Origin: Plantago ovata
Lineage: Eukaryota > Streptophyta > Magnoliopsida > Lamiales > Plantaginaceae
DNA: 64,000 nt
Assembly: GCA_028274465.1 (NCBI GenBank)
Contig: CM051456.1
Span: 82,632,753 to 82,696,752 of the forward strand
Reading direction: 5' to 3'
Below the pieces are notes generated by a model. That model worked only from the letters and a program-made list of their open reading frames with translations. It did not search any database and was not told the DNA's origin. Both the position numbers and the translations under genes were made by a program. Positions 19,807 to 32,872 of the stretch are shown here, one piece after another; the first letter of the stretch is position 1, and each line of letters begins with the position of its first letter.

Positions 19807-20558
19807 CTTATAACTCCACCACCGTTAGGGATTGAACCTGCACCTATTTTTCACTACCCCAACTCCTTACCGCTGTACCACCTTATGACTCCAAGAAAAA
19901 CTTTTATTAGAGCTTTATTTATGGTTTGGGGCTTTAAACATATAAGCCCCCCAAATTGGATGCTCTAATAGTTTTGGGGCTTGATCGAAGATTCTAAATG
20001 GGGTCCATGTGACACATAGTACTTTATTATTTCATTTCCTAATTAAAAAGTTATGTTTTATATCAATTTGGGGGTTAAATGTAGGCCACTATTTAGTAGC
20101 CCTTTCCCATGGGCTACTAAATAATAGCTCTAAAAAAGCCCCCAGAGGTATTTTTTTAATTTAATTGGAGATTTAATCCCCAATTAAGCTTAAAAATGGC
20201 TTCCATAAGGATAAGGATTGCTCTTAACAATTTAACAATGATATAAAATTCATGTTTTTTTTATAATAACATAACACAATTATAGATGCATACCGGTGTT
20301 ATATTTGTCACTCTGGATAATTTCAAAAGATGCATATTAAATGGGAAGCTAAATATTACTACCAAATGATCATTAATAATTACTAGCGTGACATGATTGA
20401 GGGTGTACGTATAATTAATTATCCATGAGAACTAACCGAGTCAGAGGCTTCAAATAACTTTTCGTTATTATATAACACAAGCATGGAAATATGTTTTCAG
20501 ATCAAAGCATCTCATTGATAAGCAGAAGAAAAAAAGGACAAAAAAACTTTTTAGTACA
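19807..20558. other. intergenic, possible small MITE, promoter of SDR gene
   Basis: No coding sequence is seen. About 19910-20225 holds GC-skewed phrases (GGGGCTTT..., GCCCCC) between TTAGAGC and GCTCTTA ends, suggestive of a hAT-type MITE but not proven. A TATA-like TTATTATATAACAC at about 20464-20477 lies about 85 bp before the SDR start codon and is the likely promoter. Confidence 0.35.
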
Positions 20559-21701
20559 ATGGAAAGCTCAAGTAGCTTACTAGAACCATGGAATGATCTG
20601 AAGGACAAAGTAGTGATGGTAACAGGCTCGTCATCTGGTCTGGGAGTGCACTTCTGTTCTGACTTAGCCAAAGCGGGATGCAGAGTTATAGCTGCAGCTC
20701 GGCGGGTGGACCGTCTCAAAGCACTTTGCGATACGATCAATAAGGAATTCCCATCATCGATTACAGCTGTTGCTTTGGAGCTTGATGTCACAGCAAGTGA
20801 GCCCGTTCTTGAGGCTCAGGTGCGACAGGCTTGGGACATTTTCGGAAGAATAGATGTTTTGATTAACAATGCTGGTGTTAGAGGTAACGAATCGAAGTTC
20901 CACTAAACTGTTTTACATATATTTTTATTCATTTCTGATATTTGAACATGTGTACAAAATTACATTGATGTATATGTTGCAGAGCGTGTTCATGGACCAT
21001 TAGATCTGACCAAGGACGAATGGGACAAAGTCATTGCAACAAACCAAACCGGATCATGGTTGTTGTCGAAGCTTGTAGGAAGGCATATGCGCGATACAAA
21101 GCCTCAGGGTGGATCAATCATTAACATCTCTTCACTTACAGGACTTGATCGTGTCCAATACAATGGTGGCCAAGCATACACATCTTCTAAGACTGCACTC
21201 AACGCCATTACAAAAGTAAGCATGAAAAATGTCCCAAATTTATTTTTTGTTTTTGCAACACGTGTTTTACAAAAATTTTTAAAGTGTCTGAAAAGATGGT
21301 TTATCAAACAGTAAATGAACACAAAAGTGTCACAGACGTAGGTTTTTGCAACATGGTTTGTAATTACATGTGTTACCATAGAATGTCATCTACCTCTAAT
21401 ATTTGCACTTTACGTCATTCAGGCCATGGCTTATGAATTGGGACCTTACAACATAAGAGTGAACGCCATAGCACCAGGAATTTTCCCATCTGAGATAAGT
21501 CAAGGTCTTTTCGATAAGCCTTGGATTAAAAAAATTATGGGAAAAATAATCCCTTTGGTTACGGATGGAAATGCTTCTCCGGGATTCACATCACTAGCTC
21601 GATATCTGATTCACGATTCTTCCAAGTATGTAACCGGAAACGTCTTTATTGTTGAAGGAGGAGCAACTTTACTAGGCTTGCCCATTTATTCCTCTTTGTA
21701 G
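20559..21701 (+). CDS. short-chain dehydrogenase/reductase (SDR), three exons, 278 aa
   Basis: Exons 20559-20883, 20983-21215 and 21423-21701, with donors G|GTAACG and AAAA|GTAAGC and acceptors TTGCAG|AGC and TTCAG|GCC, join into 278 uninterrupted codons. The first 106 residues form a Rossmann fold with TGSSSGLG (22-29, NAD(P) binding), RRVDR (cofactor selection) and NNAG (103-106). The catalytic set N129, S158/S159, Y174 and K178 (YTSSK) is complete. The C-terminus matches plant SDRs annotated as 3-oxoacyl-ACP-reductase-like ([18 protein letters not shown]). No transit peptide or membrane segment is seen, so it is probably cytosolic. It should be a soluble NADP(H)-dependent oxidoreductase; the substrate is unknown. 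It is intact, unlike everything around it. A copia element starts 139 bp past the stop. Its original downstream neighbour is the FAD2-like gene in convergent orientation. Confidence 0.9.
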
Positions 21702-21840
21702 ATTTCATCCAATACGTACCGTAACAAATGCCACGTAAGTATCAATTTTATACAAATTAGTCTAGTGTTAAAAAATCTTTATTAAAAATTAGATTCATTT
21801 GGAAAGTATAATACTACAGTTTACTGCTTCACGTAACGTG
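21702..21840 (+). other. SDR 3' flank ending in TSD ACGTG
   Basis: 139 bp of AT-rich 3' flank of the SDR gene. Its last five bases (21836-21840, ACGTG) are duplicated at 32046-32050 as the copia target site. Confidence 0.8.
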
Positions 21841-22439
21841 TATTGGAATTTGGTGGAGAAGAAGAAGACTGAAGAAGGCAACAATCAAGGAGGAAGTTGC
21901 AATATATTTGAAAGTTGTTGTACTGAAGGTACAGGCGCGCACAAGACAAGGGATAAGAAAGCAATTTACTCAGGGGGAGCCAATCAACAAAGAACACGAC
22001 AGACGAACTCTGTCAACCTCAAGCCGAGACCGCGAATGGATAAGAAGAAGGGCGAAGGCGAACAGAACGTGAAGAAATAAACAAATGTAATTAAAGAAGA
22101 ACGAAGAACGATGTCGTTCTTCTTTTGTGTATGCAATGCAGGCTAAAGAAACCGGTACAGTGTGCAGAGAACAGAGCACGCCCTTAGATTAAAATCAACG
22201 GTTTGTAGTAGATCTTATCTCAATGTACCATAGGGTTCTACTTTCTTGATCCCTTGTCCAAGTTTTTGTCTGTACAATTTAGGAGTAGTGACCAACAAAG
22301 GAGTTGATTCTCCAGTAGTATAAGTATTGGTAAGAAGTTAGGGTTTTGCTTAAGTTTTGTAAAATCATTTTCAAGCTTTCTGAAATACAATTTAGTCCTA
22401 AAATGAGCTTCATCGTGATTTACTTAATCGATTTTAACA
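21841..22439 (+). repeat. 5' LTR of the second copia element
   Basis: 599 bp from TATTGGAATTTGG to GATTTTAACA, nearly identical to 31453-32045. The left boundary is fixed by the target duplication and the right one by the primer site. Confidence 0.92.
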
Positions 22440-22456
22440 TGGCACCAGAGCCGAGG
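22440..22456 (+). other. primer-binding site, tRNA-Met-like
   Basis: TGGCACCAGAGCCGAGG immediately follows the LTR. It is one base off the usual TGGTATCAGAGCC pattern at two positions. Confidence 0.8.
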
Positions 22457-22571
22457 TTCTGATATGCTGCGCATTATCCTTCTTTTTCCGCAAAGAATTT
22501 TGTTTGTTAACTTCACCTTCTTCTCTTTCTCTATCTCTATTATTGTTTCCTTTTGAGCTCACTGCACACAA

Positions 22572-23732
22572 ATGGCTGAAACAGACAAAACCAATCCACC
22601 ACCTACACCGGAACACGAAGACCCATACAACCCCTTCTTCCTTCACCCCACTGAAAACGCCACTTCCGGAGCCATAACACCACTGCTCACTAAATCAAAC
22701 TACCACACATGGTCAAAAGCTTTTTCAATGTGTCTCTCTATTAGGAACAAGAGCGGTTTCATTGATGGTACCATCACTGAACCTAAAGGAGATGATGACA
22801 TCAACAAAAAGATTTGGAAAAGGATCAATACCATGATTTTGTCCTGGATGATACACTCTGTCACTCCCGACATTAAGATTTGTGTGCTGTATGTGAGGAC
22901 TTCTAAAGAGGGTTGGGATAAACTGGAAGTTAGGTATGCACATCCTAATGATGTCAGAATATTCCAACTCCAGCAAGATCTGAACAACACCACTCAAAAC
23001 AATCTATGTGTTAGTGACTATTTCTCTAAGTTGTGAGGCATATGGGAAGAGCTGGGTGATGCCAGACCTCTCCCAACTTGTGACTGTGACAAAAAGGAGT
23101 GTAAGCTTCAAGAAACTCTTGAGAAGAATGAAGAGCTTGATAAGATCTATAGGTTCTTGATGGGTTTGAGTGCTGAGTATGATATGGTGAGAGGTCAGAT
23201 CATTATCATGGATCCTAAGCCTACTCTTGATATGGCTTATGGTATGGTGTTGCAGGAAGAAGCACAGAAAAGCACCACAAGAGATGTGGTTGCTGTTGAA
23301 GCTTCTGCTATGAATGTTGGCTCAAAGAGGAAGGACAAAAAGGACATGTATTGTCCACACTGTCCCAATGTTTCCAACCACACCATAGAGAGTTGCTTTA
23401 AGGTCCATGGTTACCCTGAGAAAAGAGCTGAGACATCAAGTTCCAGAGGAAGAGGTAGAGGCAGAAACCAGTATGGTGGGAGAGGAAGAGGAAGCTATGG
23501 TGGAAGAGGAAACTATGGTGGAAGAGGAAACAATGGTGGATATGCAAGTACTGCTATGACCAATGAGCAGCTGCAGCAACTCATGAGCTTTGCAGTCAAG
23601 CAGGGAAACTCCAACAAAGCCAAGAAAGAAGAGGAAGGAATGGATAAAGAGTATGAGGACACTGGAGCTGAAGTGAACTATGCAGAGAACCTCTACCAGC
23701 AGTCCACAATGGATCAAGATTGGACATGTTGA
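22572..23732 (+). pseudogene. gag: copia gag (Retrotran_gag_3 type) with zinc knuckle, one in-frame stop
   Basis: ATG at 22572 opens a Gag head typical of copia elements (NPFFLHPTENA, ITPLLTKSNYHTWSKAF, FIDGTITEP). TGA at 23034-23036 interrupts the frame, which resumes unchanged (GIWEELGDARPLPTC, LMGLSAEYDMVRGQI). A CX2C...HX4C knuckle (CPHCPNVSNHTIESCF) and an RGRGRG/GGRGNYGG glycine-arginine stretch follow. The frame ends at 23732. Between the knuckle region and the following pre-integrase domain the protease (DSG motif) is missing, so about 0.3-0.4 kb has been deleted. Gag would form the particle; this copy is dead. Confidence 0.85.
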
Positions 23733-24146
23733 AGAGAAGAGAGGGTTATACACCATGAAGCAAGTTTTCAAATTACCTAAGGCACTAGCCATTGCAGATC
23801 AAGTAGATTGTAGGTTTCAATTACCTAAGGCATTAGTCAATTCCAGTCTAGAACGTCATGATCAAGGTCATGCTGATGCCAAAGATCATATATGGCATTT
23901 CAGATTAGGACATTTTAGTGTAGAAAGAATGTCACTGATTAAGGACATAGATCCATCAGTTAGTTGTAAGAAGTTTACTTACTGTGAGGTATGTATTAAG
24001 GCCAAACAGAAGAAACTTCCCTTTCCAATCAATAATACAAGTTCAAGTTCAGTTTTAGAATTATTGCACTGTGATCTATGGGGTCCATTTTCAAATGCAA
24101 CTATAAACAGACAACATTACTTTTTAACAGTGGTAGATGACTTTAG
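23733..24146 (+). pseudogene. pol: copia pre-integrase and start of integrase core
   Basis: In a frame shifted from gag, HIWHFRLGHFS and CEVCIKAKQKKLPFP form the HHCC zinc finger. LLHCDLWGPF holds the first catalytic Asp and FLTVVDDFS the start of the core. Coding homology stops exactly at 24146, where the solo LTR is inserted (TTTAG duplication). Confidence 0.8.
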
Positions 24147-26233
24147 TGATAGTGTATATGTCCTAGAGACAGTCCTTATTAAGGGCATGCAGCCCTTATA
24201 GAGGGCATATATGTACTATTACACAGGTCAACGTAATGTAATATATGTTTGTTGTTTGACTATTGAGTATCGCTTTCATATTTATATTACACTAGGCATG
24301 CAGCATGTCATATCTCTATTTCTGTCTGTATTGATATTAAACATGTCCCCTCGGATAGATGACCGATCACACAGATAGTGGAAGCTATGTGAGTTATCAT
24401 CTATCCCAAACTCTCCCTAGTCCAGGTTCATCTCGGATGTAGGGGTCTGAATGAACCAGCTGAGACTAGTATGCGTGGAGGTTATACTTGTTGGAGCAAG
24501 TGTGAGCCGATCCCACGGCCACGGAACGGATTGTTGGACAATCAAGAAACGTTCCCATAACTGCGCATAGTTGTTCGAATGATGATTACCGAACAATTGA
24601 AGTACCCACCGGACACTCCCATCGATGTATACTCTACACCGAAGTGTCTATGGGAACCGGTAAGTTGTCGAAGTGATGCTAGTCGTCCTTTGAACTTACA
24701 GGACTTTATCATCACATTTGTTGCCCCATATGCTTGGTGGACCCGTCGATGTCAGCTCTGGATAAGCAGTTGACACAAGACACGATCCAGGATTATGGCT
24801 ACATACAAATGGGGATGATAAGTGATTCTGTGTAGGATTCATCTCTCATGTGTAGCACAGGATAGCACTGCTCATAGTTGTGATTGGTAAAACCGCTGGC
24901 CAGCGTATCAATATTATTATGATGGTCATAATAGATATTGGATTCACCATGCAACTAACTGAAGACGTCCATGGATGTATTATTGGGATAGACACTTCAT
25001 CGATCCTAGATGCATTCGAGTCAGTCAGATGAAGGGACGTTACCATCGCCGCGTTGAGCGCAACAGACTTCGCAACGAAAGGGTTTGCTTTGAGAAACCT
25101 CTCAAACGTCCACATGTATTAATATTGCAAATGGAACCGTCTAGGAATTCCATTTTGCCTAGTCTAGGACTTGCTTAATACAATGAGGCCCTATGGGTCA
25201 CACTATGTGGTGATTCAGCTTATCCGAATATCCTTGAAGAAGGAATCGCAATTGATTTGGAATTAATTGTGATTGATGGATTATAATTGATTTGGAATTA
25301 ATTATAATATTTTGTGGCTCAATTAATGATTTGGAATTATAAATTGAATTGGCTAATTAATTGTATTTTATGTAAATACAATTAAAGATTATATTTTAGA
25401 AATATAATAGAGGTTTGATTTGAAAGGATATGTTAATTTGGAATTAACGTATGCACATGGAAAAAACCTACTTGGAGTTTGAATTGCCTTAGAACTATAA
25501 GTGGGTCCCAAAATTGGGACCCACCTATCTCCCTTGGGAAACGCGCGCGCGCAAGATGGGGTAGGGGAAGGAGTTCGACTCCTTCCTCTATTAGAAGTCC
25601 AAGGGATAAGTTAGATTTTCCTGATTGAGTTCTAACTTGATTGGGAATGAATCTAGACTTGAAATTGATTTCCTAGTGCGATAAGAATTAGATTCTTATT
25701 TCTTTATGAAGTCTAATTGCTTATGCTTTAGGCTTCTATTGACTACTATATAAGTAAGTCATTAGAGAGCTTTTTCAGTATTCTGAAGTATCAAATTCTT
25801 AGAGAGTTATTCTACCTTTCTTAGAGAAAACAAAACGCTCTCCCCTACCTCCGCACAGCCACGCGCGCGCCACCCCTCGCCGGAGGAAAACCGCCGCCCC
25901 ATCTTCTTGGTCACACAAAGAATATCCTAGCATTTTTCCGATAGGCTGTTCATCCGTGGATACCAAGGTTGAGGTTCTAGGAGCTGGAAACTAACTTTTA
26001 TTGTCTTGCAGATAATCAAAGTATTGCAGATATCTTCGACTTCGATGAAGGAGAAGATTCACCGGATTATTACGAAGACTTGGAAGCGGTGCTTGCTTTG
26101 GAGTATTGTAAGTCTTCTAATTGACGTGTTTAAATATATACGGCATATATATAATCAATTAACCTGCATGTTAAGAAAATTTTTGAAATTCCGCTGCGTA
26201 CCCTAGGGGTAACTCTGACCGTATTTTCTTACA
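24147..26233 (+). mobile_element. solo LTR (2087 bp) inserted in copia integrase, TSD TTTAG
   Basis: The block starts TGATAGTGTATATG and ends TTTTCTTACA. It is flanked by TTTAG at 24142-24146 and 26234-26238, and its removal restores the integrase frame (VVDDFS followed by RMVWIF). It has TG...CA ends, a TATA box (CTATATAAG, about 25747) and no gag/pol or primer site, so it is most simply a solo LTR left by LTR-LTR recombination. The orientation given is that of the TATA box. The few open frames inside are short and unlike proteins. Family unknown. Confidence 0.8.
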
Positions 26234-26238
26234 TTTAG

Positions 26239-27214
26239 TAGAATGGTCTGGATTTTTCTGCTAAAGAACAAATCCGATGCCAAGAGTACTTTGTCTTCAT
26301 TCATATTGATGATTGAAAAACACACTGAGAGAAAAGTAAAAGCAATAAGAAGTGACAATGGGCTTGAGTTTCATATGCCAGAATTCCTCAATAAATAAGG
26401 AATCATACACCAGAAAACATGCCCATACACCCCACAACAAAATGGAACAGTAGAATGGAAACATCAACATCTCTTAAATGTTGCTAGATCCTTGTTGTTT
26501 CAAGCAAATTTTCCAAAGCATTTTTGGGGGGAGGCAGTACTGAATGCTGCTTATTTAATAAACAGAATTCCAACACCTATTCTCAAAAACAAAACTCCTT
26601 TTGAAAAGTTTCATAGAAAGAACCCTGATTACACAGACATAAAAGCATTTGGATGCTTATGTTTTGTTTCAACTGATCAGGTTGGAAGAACTAAAATGGA
26701 TCCCAGAGCACAAAAATGCATCTTTTTGGGATATCCAGCAAATACAAAAGGCTATAAAGTCTTCGATCTTAAGAAAAGATCAATCACGGTTTCAAAAAAT
26801 GTAATTTTCTTCGAAACAGTGTTTCCATACAAAGAAGAAAAAGACACTGCAACTAATCAAGAGATTAGTGTTCCTGATATCTTTAAAATAAGAGAAGAAA
26901 TGTTTAAAGAAAATCAAGAAATCAAAAAAGAAGTTGAGAAAGAACAAGACAGTCAAGGAACGGTGGTGACTGAACCAGAAACAAGAGAAATTTTTGATGA
27001 TCAAATTGATCAAGAAATACATAACACTCCAGTTAAGAGTGAATCTGCAGAAGATTCTACAATGAGGGAATCACCTGCACAGAATTCTCCCATCACTGAA
27101 AGAAGAATTGAAACACAAATTAATTCACCAAAGAGTGATAAAAGAGAAACAAGAATATTGATGGAACAATTAAGAAGAAGTACAAGAGAAAGAAAAAGGG
27201 TCAATTACATATAG
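26239..27214 (+). pseudogene. pol: copia integrase core, C-terminal part
   Basis: Continues the integrase after the solo LTR. RSDNGLEF carries the second catalytic Asp and PYTPQQNGTVEWKH the catalytic Glu, followed by the C-terminal domain (HFWGEAVLNAAYLINR, ALFCFLGYP-like CIFLGYPAN). A TAA at 26396-26398 interrupts it. The acidic linker toward reverse transcriptase ends at RRSTRERKRVNYI, where the 2.6-kb insert begins. Confidence 0.85.
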
Positions 27215-27303
27215 GTTACATTTTCACAACTTATCTACATTTTAGTGATGCTCAAAAACTTGTTTTCAAAAAATATCTTTCTAAATAGACTACCCAAACT
27301 AAC

Positions 27304-27404
<101 letters not shown>

Positions 27405-28249
27405 TTTTATTTTTTTTTTTCTAATTACATTAGTAACTGAAATATGGTACCATAAGTTACATAATCAAAGTCAAAACAACTAAAATTGAGTATGAAATGT
27501 TCATGATCAAGTTCAACCCACGTCCATTTAAATTGCTTTCTCATGGATTTTTCATTTTTGCTAAATTGAGTACCACGGTGTACTCCGGTCACTTGGCCTT
27601 GCTTCTCATTTGGTAGGCTTGTAAATCGGTCGGATTTCATTTTTTTTTTCTCATTCCAACTCAGGTACGAATTTAATTTCTTGTTTAATTCTCCATAGTT
27701 AGTTCTTAGTAAAATTAGGTACCCATCATATGAAGATTTTCTAGTTTTTCATTTCAGTTTGTATTTGTACTCAATTTAATTTCTTCTTTCTCCTTCGTAA
27801 ATCTGTTGCGACTGTATTTGAAGGACTATTGCTTAAACAGAATTAGGTGCCAATTGGATCCTATGTTTGAAGGAAGATTTCTTGTCCGATCCCAAATCAA
27901 GTACCAATTGAGTTTCCGTCGTACGTAATGAAAAGAGCACGGAAGAAAGACAATGATACTATTTCCATGGATTTTTTTGCTTTGTTGAAGTTAGTGAAAC
28001 CTGAGGGAAAAAAAATTATATGATACATTGTTGGGGCCTAATCGACGGATTACATATAAAACTTATGAGTGGAGTTTTCTTGCAGAAGTATGAGATCGAC
28101 GGCACGAACATAGTTGATGGTTACAACAATGAGACAAAAATTCAATGTTTGAGGGTCGACAAAAGTGATTCAATTGAACCTTTTGTTTTAATTTTGTTGC
28201 ATGGGCTTATTGTTTGTACTCTTAGCCAATAGTTTGTAATGGCTTGTTA

Positions 28250-29070
28250 GGAGGTACATGATTTATGCATCATAGTACATAATTTTCAGCAGTATGTACA
28301 CAATTTTATATTTGACTAGGTATATGATTATGAATCATATTATCAGATTTATGGGTGTATAAATTTTATTTCTTTGAGTTATATTTGATTTATAAATAAT
28401 GATGCATGATTTATCTCAAATAGACACTTATGTTGTTATGTAGTAGCTGATTCTTGAAGCACGGTACATGATTTCTGGGATTATACTATTGTTGACAATA
28501 TGATAAGTACCCAATCGTTGTACATGATTTTGTATATGTGTTACCTGGGAGAGTTACTTATGATTTGGCCTAGCGATTGGGTACATGGAACAACAAAGAT
28601 GGCACATGATTTCTGGTAGGTGTCCAAGTGATTGTGTACGCAATCGTGATACATGCATGATTTGTATCAGTGTAAACACGTTACCTAAGAAAGTTTACTT
28701 GTTATTTAGCCTGACAATTGGGTACATGCAACAATAGAGATGTTACATGATTTCTTTTTGGTGTCGTGAGTGATATGATAGGTACACTATTTTATAACAT
28801 AATTTGTGTGTTGTGGTACTAGATATGAGGTACATGCATCATCAAAAGATCTGGCACATGATTTATATTAGATACACATTTGTGATACATGATTTATGTC
28901 GTGGTATCCGATTACTGTTAGTAATGATATCGGGTACATGCAACACCCAACACCATGTTTTATGTTTCATGAATGTCAAAGTGCTTGAAGTATGTAAGTG
29001 TTACATGAGGTCGAAATGGAGTGTTTGAATTATGTCATTAAGCATTTGTGGTACATGATTTCTTGTACCA
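28250..29070. repeat. degenerate tandem repeats with TACATGATTT cores
   Basis: About ten same-orientation copies of (G)(T/C)ACATGATTT, plus GGGTACATGCAACA-like boxes at about 28582, 28720, 28829 and 28932. A longer unit is clear where GTTACCTGGGAGAGTT (about 28538) recurs as GTTACCTAAGAAAGTT (about 28680), roughly 142 bp apart. The rest has decayed. Confidence 0.65.
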
Positions 29071-29823
29071 TGTATGTGTCTATCTAACGAGATGAAACAC
29101 TGTTAGAAAAAAATATGAACCAGAATTAAAAAGTTTGCGTACGAGACACATGTTTTTTCAAGAGTGTTACGTGGAAAATGATAGTAACTCAAATATGTGT
29201 ATTTATCGAAACATATTGTTTAAAACTATTATTTTATAATATGTTATTTTGTCATCAAATTAAATTAATTAATATTAAAAAATTAGAGAAGTGGGAGAAA
29301 GTGAGAAACTAACTAATAGGACCAATAACTAATTTTAAAACATTACTAATTAGCATTTAGTAGAGATATTGGAAAGAATAAAGAGTAACAAAATTTGGCT
29401 TACTAAAATTAAAATGTACCTAGAAACGTATGAACTAAAATTGATAGTAATTTGCAAAAGAGCTATAATTACGGGATTTTATGTAGGTTACTTAAAAGAT
29501 GAAAATTGGATATCCGGTCAATAATAAATGCACCTATAATAATCCTATTATTAAATCAAATATGAGCTATTAAACATTTTTAATGGAAAAGGGTAGTTTT
29601 GTCCAATAAAATTTACTTATTTGTAATTAAATTACAACTTTATCACTTGGATGTAATAAGTTTGCTTTTCTTATACTAGTAATGTAAGAAAGAATATTGA
29701 TATCATTAATGTGTAATAAAGTTTGGAAAACATTACTAGAATGTAATTTTCCGAAAGAAAATTTCCCACACACTTGGATGTATTCCATCATGAGGCAAAG
29801 TCTTATTCTGTACACTCTAATAA

Positions 29824-31452
29824 ATTAAAACTGAGTATCCTATCTCAGAGTATTTGGGATATGACAAGTTCTCTGAAAAACATAGAACTTATGCTATAAA
29901 TTTGGCATTAATGAGGGAGCCAAATACATATGAAGAAGCAGTGAAACAAGATCACTGGAAGAAAGCTATCAATGAAGAACTTAAAGCTTTAATTGAAAAT
30001 CAAACATAGAAGATTGTTGAAAAACCAAGTGGAATCAAACCTATAGGATGTAGGTTTGTATTCAAGACTAAGTTAAAGTCAGATGGAAACATTGATAAGC
30101 ATAAATCAAGACTGGTAGCGAAGGGATACACACAGATGTATGGACTAGATTATACTGAAACATTTACCCCTGTGGCTAAAATGACAACAGTAAGAGTCTT
30201 TCTTTCCCTAGCTGCTAAGAAAAATTGGTATTTGGCCCAACTAGACGTACACAATGCGTTCTTAAATGGAGATTTAGATGAAGACATCTATATGGAAATT
30301 CCACAAGGATTAACAGTGCTAGGAAAAGACACTAAACAATTAGTATGCAAACTTGAGAAATCCATCTACGGACTAAAACAAGCTTCGAGACAGTGGAACT
30401 CGAAGTCGTCACAATTTCGCAATGAAATTGGATTTCAGCTGTCAATGAGTGATTACTCATTGTTTACAAAGAAAGAAAATGGAAAAACCATTTTTTTACT
30501 AGTATATGTCGATGACATATTGATTGGAGGAGAAAAAGAGCAAATTGATCAAATTAAAGAACAGTTGCAAAGAAGATTCAAAACAAGAGATCTAGGAATA
30601 CTAAAGTATTTCCTTGGTATTGAGATAGCAAGAAACAATATTGGAATACATATTTCACAAAAGAAATATGCTTCTGAGATTGTAGAAGCAGCAGGATTGC
30701 TAGGATGCAAACCTGTAGTAACTCCAGTAGAACAAAATGTGAAGTATGAACATGATACTTCACCACAACTCAAAAATCCCACTTACTACAGAAAGTTAAT
30801 ATACTTAACTATCACCAGACCAGACATAAGTTATGCAGTGGGAATTTTTGCACAATTCATGGAAAGGCCATGTAAAGATCACGTAAGTGGTGTACTTAGA
30901 GAGATCAAGTATATTAAAGGAGATATAGGCTTGGGAATACTCCTTTACACAAAAGAATGCACTGATATCATAGCATACAGTGATTCTGATCATGGAGGAT
31001 GTATAGAAACAAGAAAGTCAACAACTGGATATTGTATATTCATATGAGACTCTCTTGTTAGATGGATATCAAAGAAGCAAAACACTCTGAGAAAATCTTT
31101 AACAGAGGCAGAGTATAGAGCATTATCAATAACCGCATGTGAGATCACATGGATCAATGCGTTAATGGAAAGTTTTGGGATTGAACAAAATAAACCAGCA
31201 ATTTTATTTTGTGACAATCAATCCGCAATTTATCTCACAAAAAATCCTGTATTCCATGAGAGGACTAAACATATTGAAATAGATTGCCATTTCATTAGAG
31301 AAAAGGTAATTAATGGAACAATCCAACTTGTTTCGATTAATACAAAGAAACAGCTAGCAGATTTCTTAACAAAGGCTGTAGCATCACCAAATTTAGCACA
31401 AGCTTTGTCTAAGATGAACATAAAGAATATATATGTTCCTCTTAAGGGGGAG
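29824..31452 (+). pseudogene. pol: copia reverse transcriptase and RNase H, three lesions
   Basis: One frame carries RVT_2-type reverse transcriptase: TYEEAVKQDHWKKAI, LVAKGYTQ, YTETFTPVAKM, AQLDVHNAFLNGDL, and the catalytic YVDDILIGG (about 30505-30530). RNase H follows with SDSDHGG, LTEAEYRALS, DNQSAIYL and the C-terminal DFLTKAV. TAG at 30007-30009 (replacing a Trp codon) and TGA at 31045-31047 interrupt it. The frame runs into the right LTR without its own stop. These enzymes would copy the element RNA. Confidence 0.9.
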
Positions 31453-32045
31453 TATTGGAATTTGGTGGAGAAGAAGAAGACTGAAGAAGGCAACAATCAA
31501 GGAGGAAGTTGCAATACATTTGAAAGTTGTTGTACTGAAGTTACAGGCGCGCACAAGACAATGGATAAGAAAGCAATTTACTCAGGGGGAGCCAATCAAC
31601 AAAGAACAAGATAGACGAACTCTGTCAACCTCAAGCCGAGACCGCGAATTGATAAGAAGAAGGGCGAAGGCGAACAGAACGTGAAGAAACAAACAAATGT
31701 AATTAAAGAAGAACGATGTTGGTCTTCTTTTGTGTCTGCAATTCCGGCTAAAGCAACCGACACAATGTGCAGAGAACAGAGCACGACCCTTAGATTAAAA
31801 TCAACAGTTTGTAGTCGATCTTATCCCAATGTACCATAGGGTTCTACTTTCTTGATCCCTTGTCCAAGTTTCTGTCTGTACAATTTAGGAGTAGTGGCCA
31901 AGAAAGGAGTTGATTCTCCAGTAGTATAAGTATAGGTAAGAAGTTAGGGTTTTGCTTATGTTTTGTAAAATCATTTTTCAAGCTTCTGAAATACAATTCA
32001 GTCTTAAAATGAGCTTCATCGTGATTTACTTAACCGATTTTAACA
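31453..32045 (+). repeat. 3' LTR of the second copia element
   Basis: 593 bp, preceded by the purine tract AAGGGGGAG, ending GATTTTAACA and followed by the ACGTG duplication (32046-32050). It differs from the 5' LTR by a 6-bp net deletion and a handful of substitutions. Confidence 0.92.
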
Positions 32046-32050
32046 ACGTG

Positions 32051-32872
32051 CATATAATGGATATAGTTTTGAAATAATTCTAATACAATATTAATTCAAC
32101 CCTACAATTACACATCGAATTCCCACCCGTTAACTACTAAGTCGTGTTTTATACAATTACACATCGAATTCCGACGACTTATTAATCCATTTTTGGTGCG
32201 ATCGATCGATATTGATCAAGAAACTTGTGAAGGTTTAGAAGATCATTTAATGAATCATTCCTCGACTGTGGATAATACTATCGCTAACTACTTAAGATCT
32301 CATGAATAAAGTCCAATTAGCATCTTGGAATAGGTTTTGAACTAAGTTGGGATTACATATATATGTATCAACTCTTGTACTGGCGAGCTTGCCAAAACCA
32401 AACACTAGAGACATGCTCTTTTGTAATTCCATGAGCTGAAATACAATTTTGGTAGATTTGCAAAGTATGCTAGAAACATGTCGGTCCGGGTTTTTATACA
32501 AGGAAAGAGTGTCCAGATTGGTTGACGAATTTTGTACATAGTGATCTTTGTATTACTTACCCAAGACTTATAATCCGGGCCGGGACGTCGAGGGGAAGAT
32601 ATGTAAAACCTCCAATTGATTAATGTAATATTGTTATTATTAATAAATATGAAAAAACAGAATCACATGTAGAAGTATATTATAAAAACACCAACGATTG
32701 TTCCTTAAGAAAAAAAAAAAAGAAAAAAACACCAACGATTGCAATAAAATCACAACACATAAGTTGACAAATATTTTTAATACCACGCGCTTTGATACAA
32801 TACTTCCCCCCAGAAACTACGCGCGTGACAGCGATCCTTAATTATTAATTGGGGTTTGTACTGTGACGAAAT
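32051..32872. other. intergenic, 3' side of the FAD2-like gene
   Basis: Non-coding. A 20-bp phrase around ACAATTACACATCGAATTCC occurs twice (about 32102 and 32154). A-rich runs at 32708-32731 are flanked by ACACCAACGATTG repeated directly. No RNA gene is seen. The terminator of the FAD2-like gene must lie in the right part. Confidence 0.5.

Noticed and set aside
21104..21379. Minus-strand frame across SDR exon 2 and intron 2
   Set aside because: The plus-strand SDR exons and splice sites fully explain the sequence.
28020..28232. 70-codon frame as a gene in the unidentified insert
   Set aside because: Short, no family match I know, and no promoter or splice context supports it.
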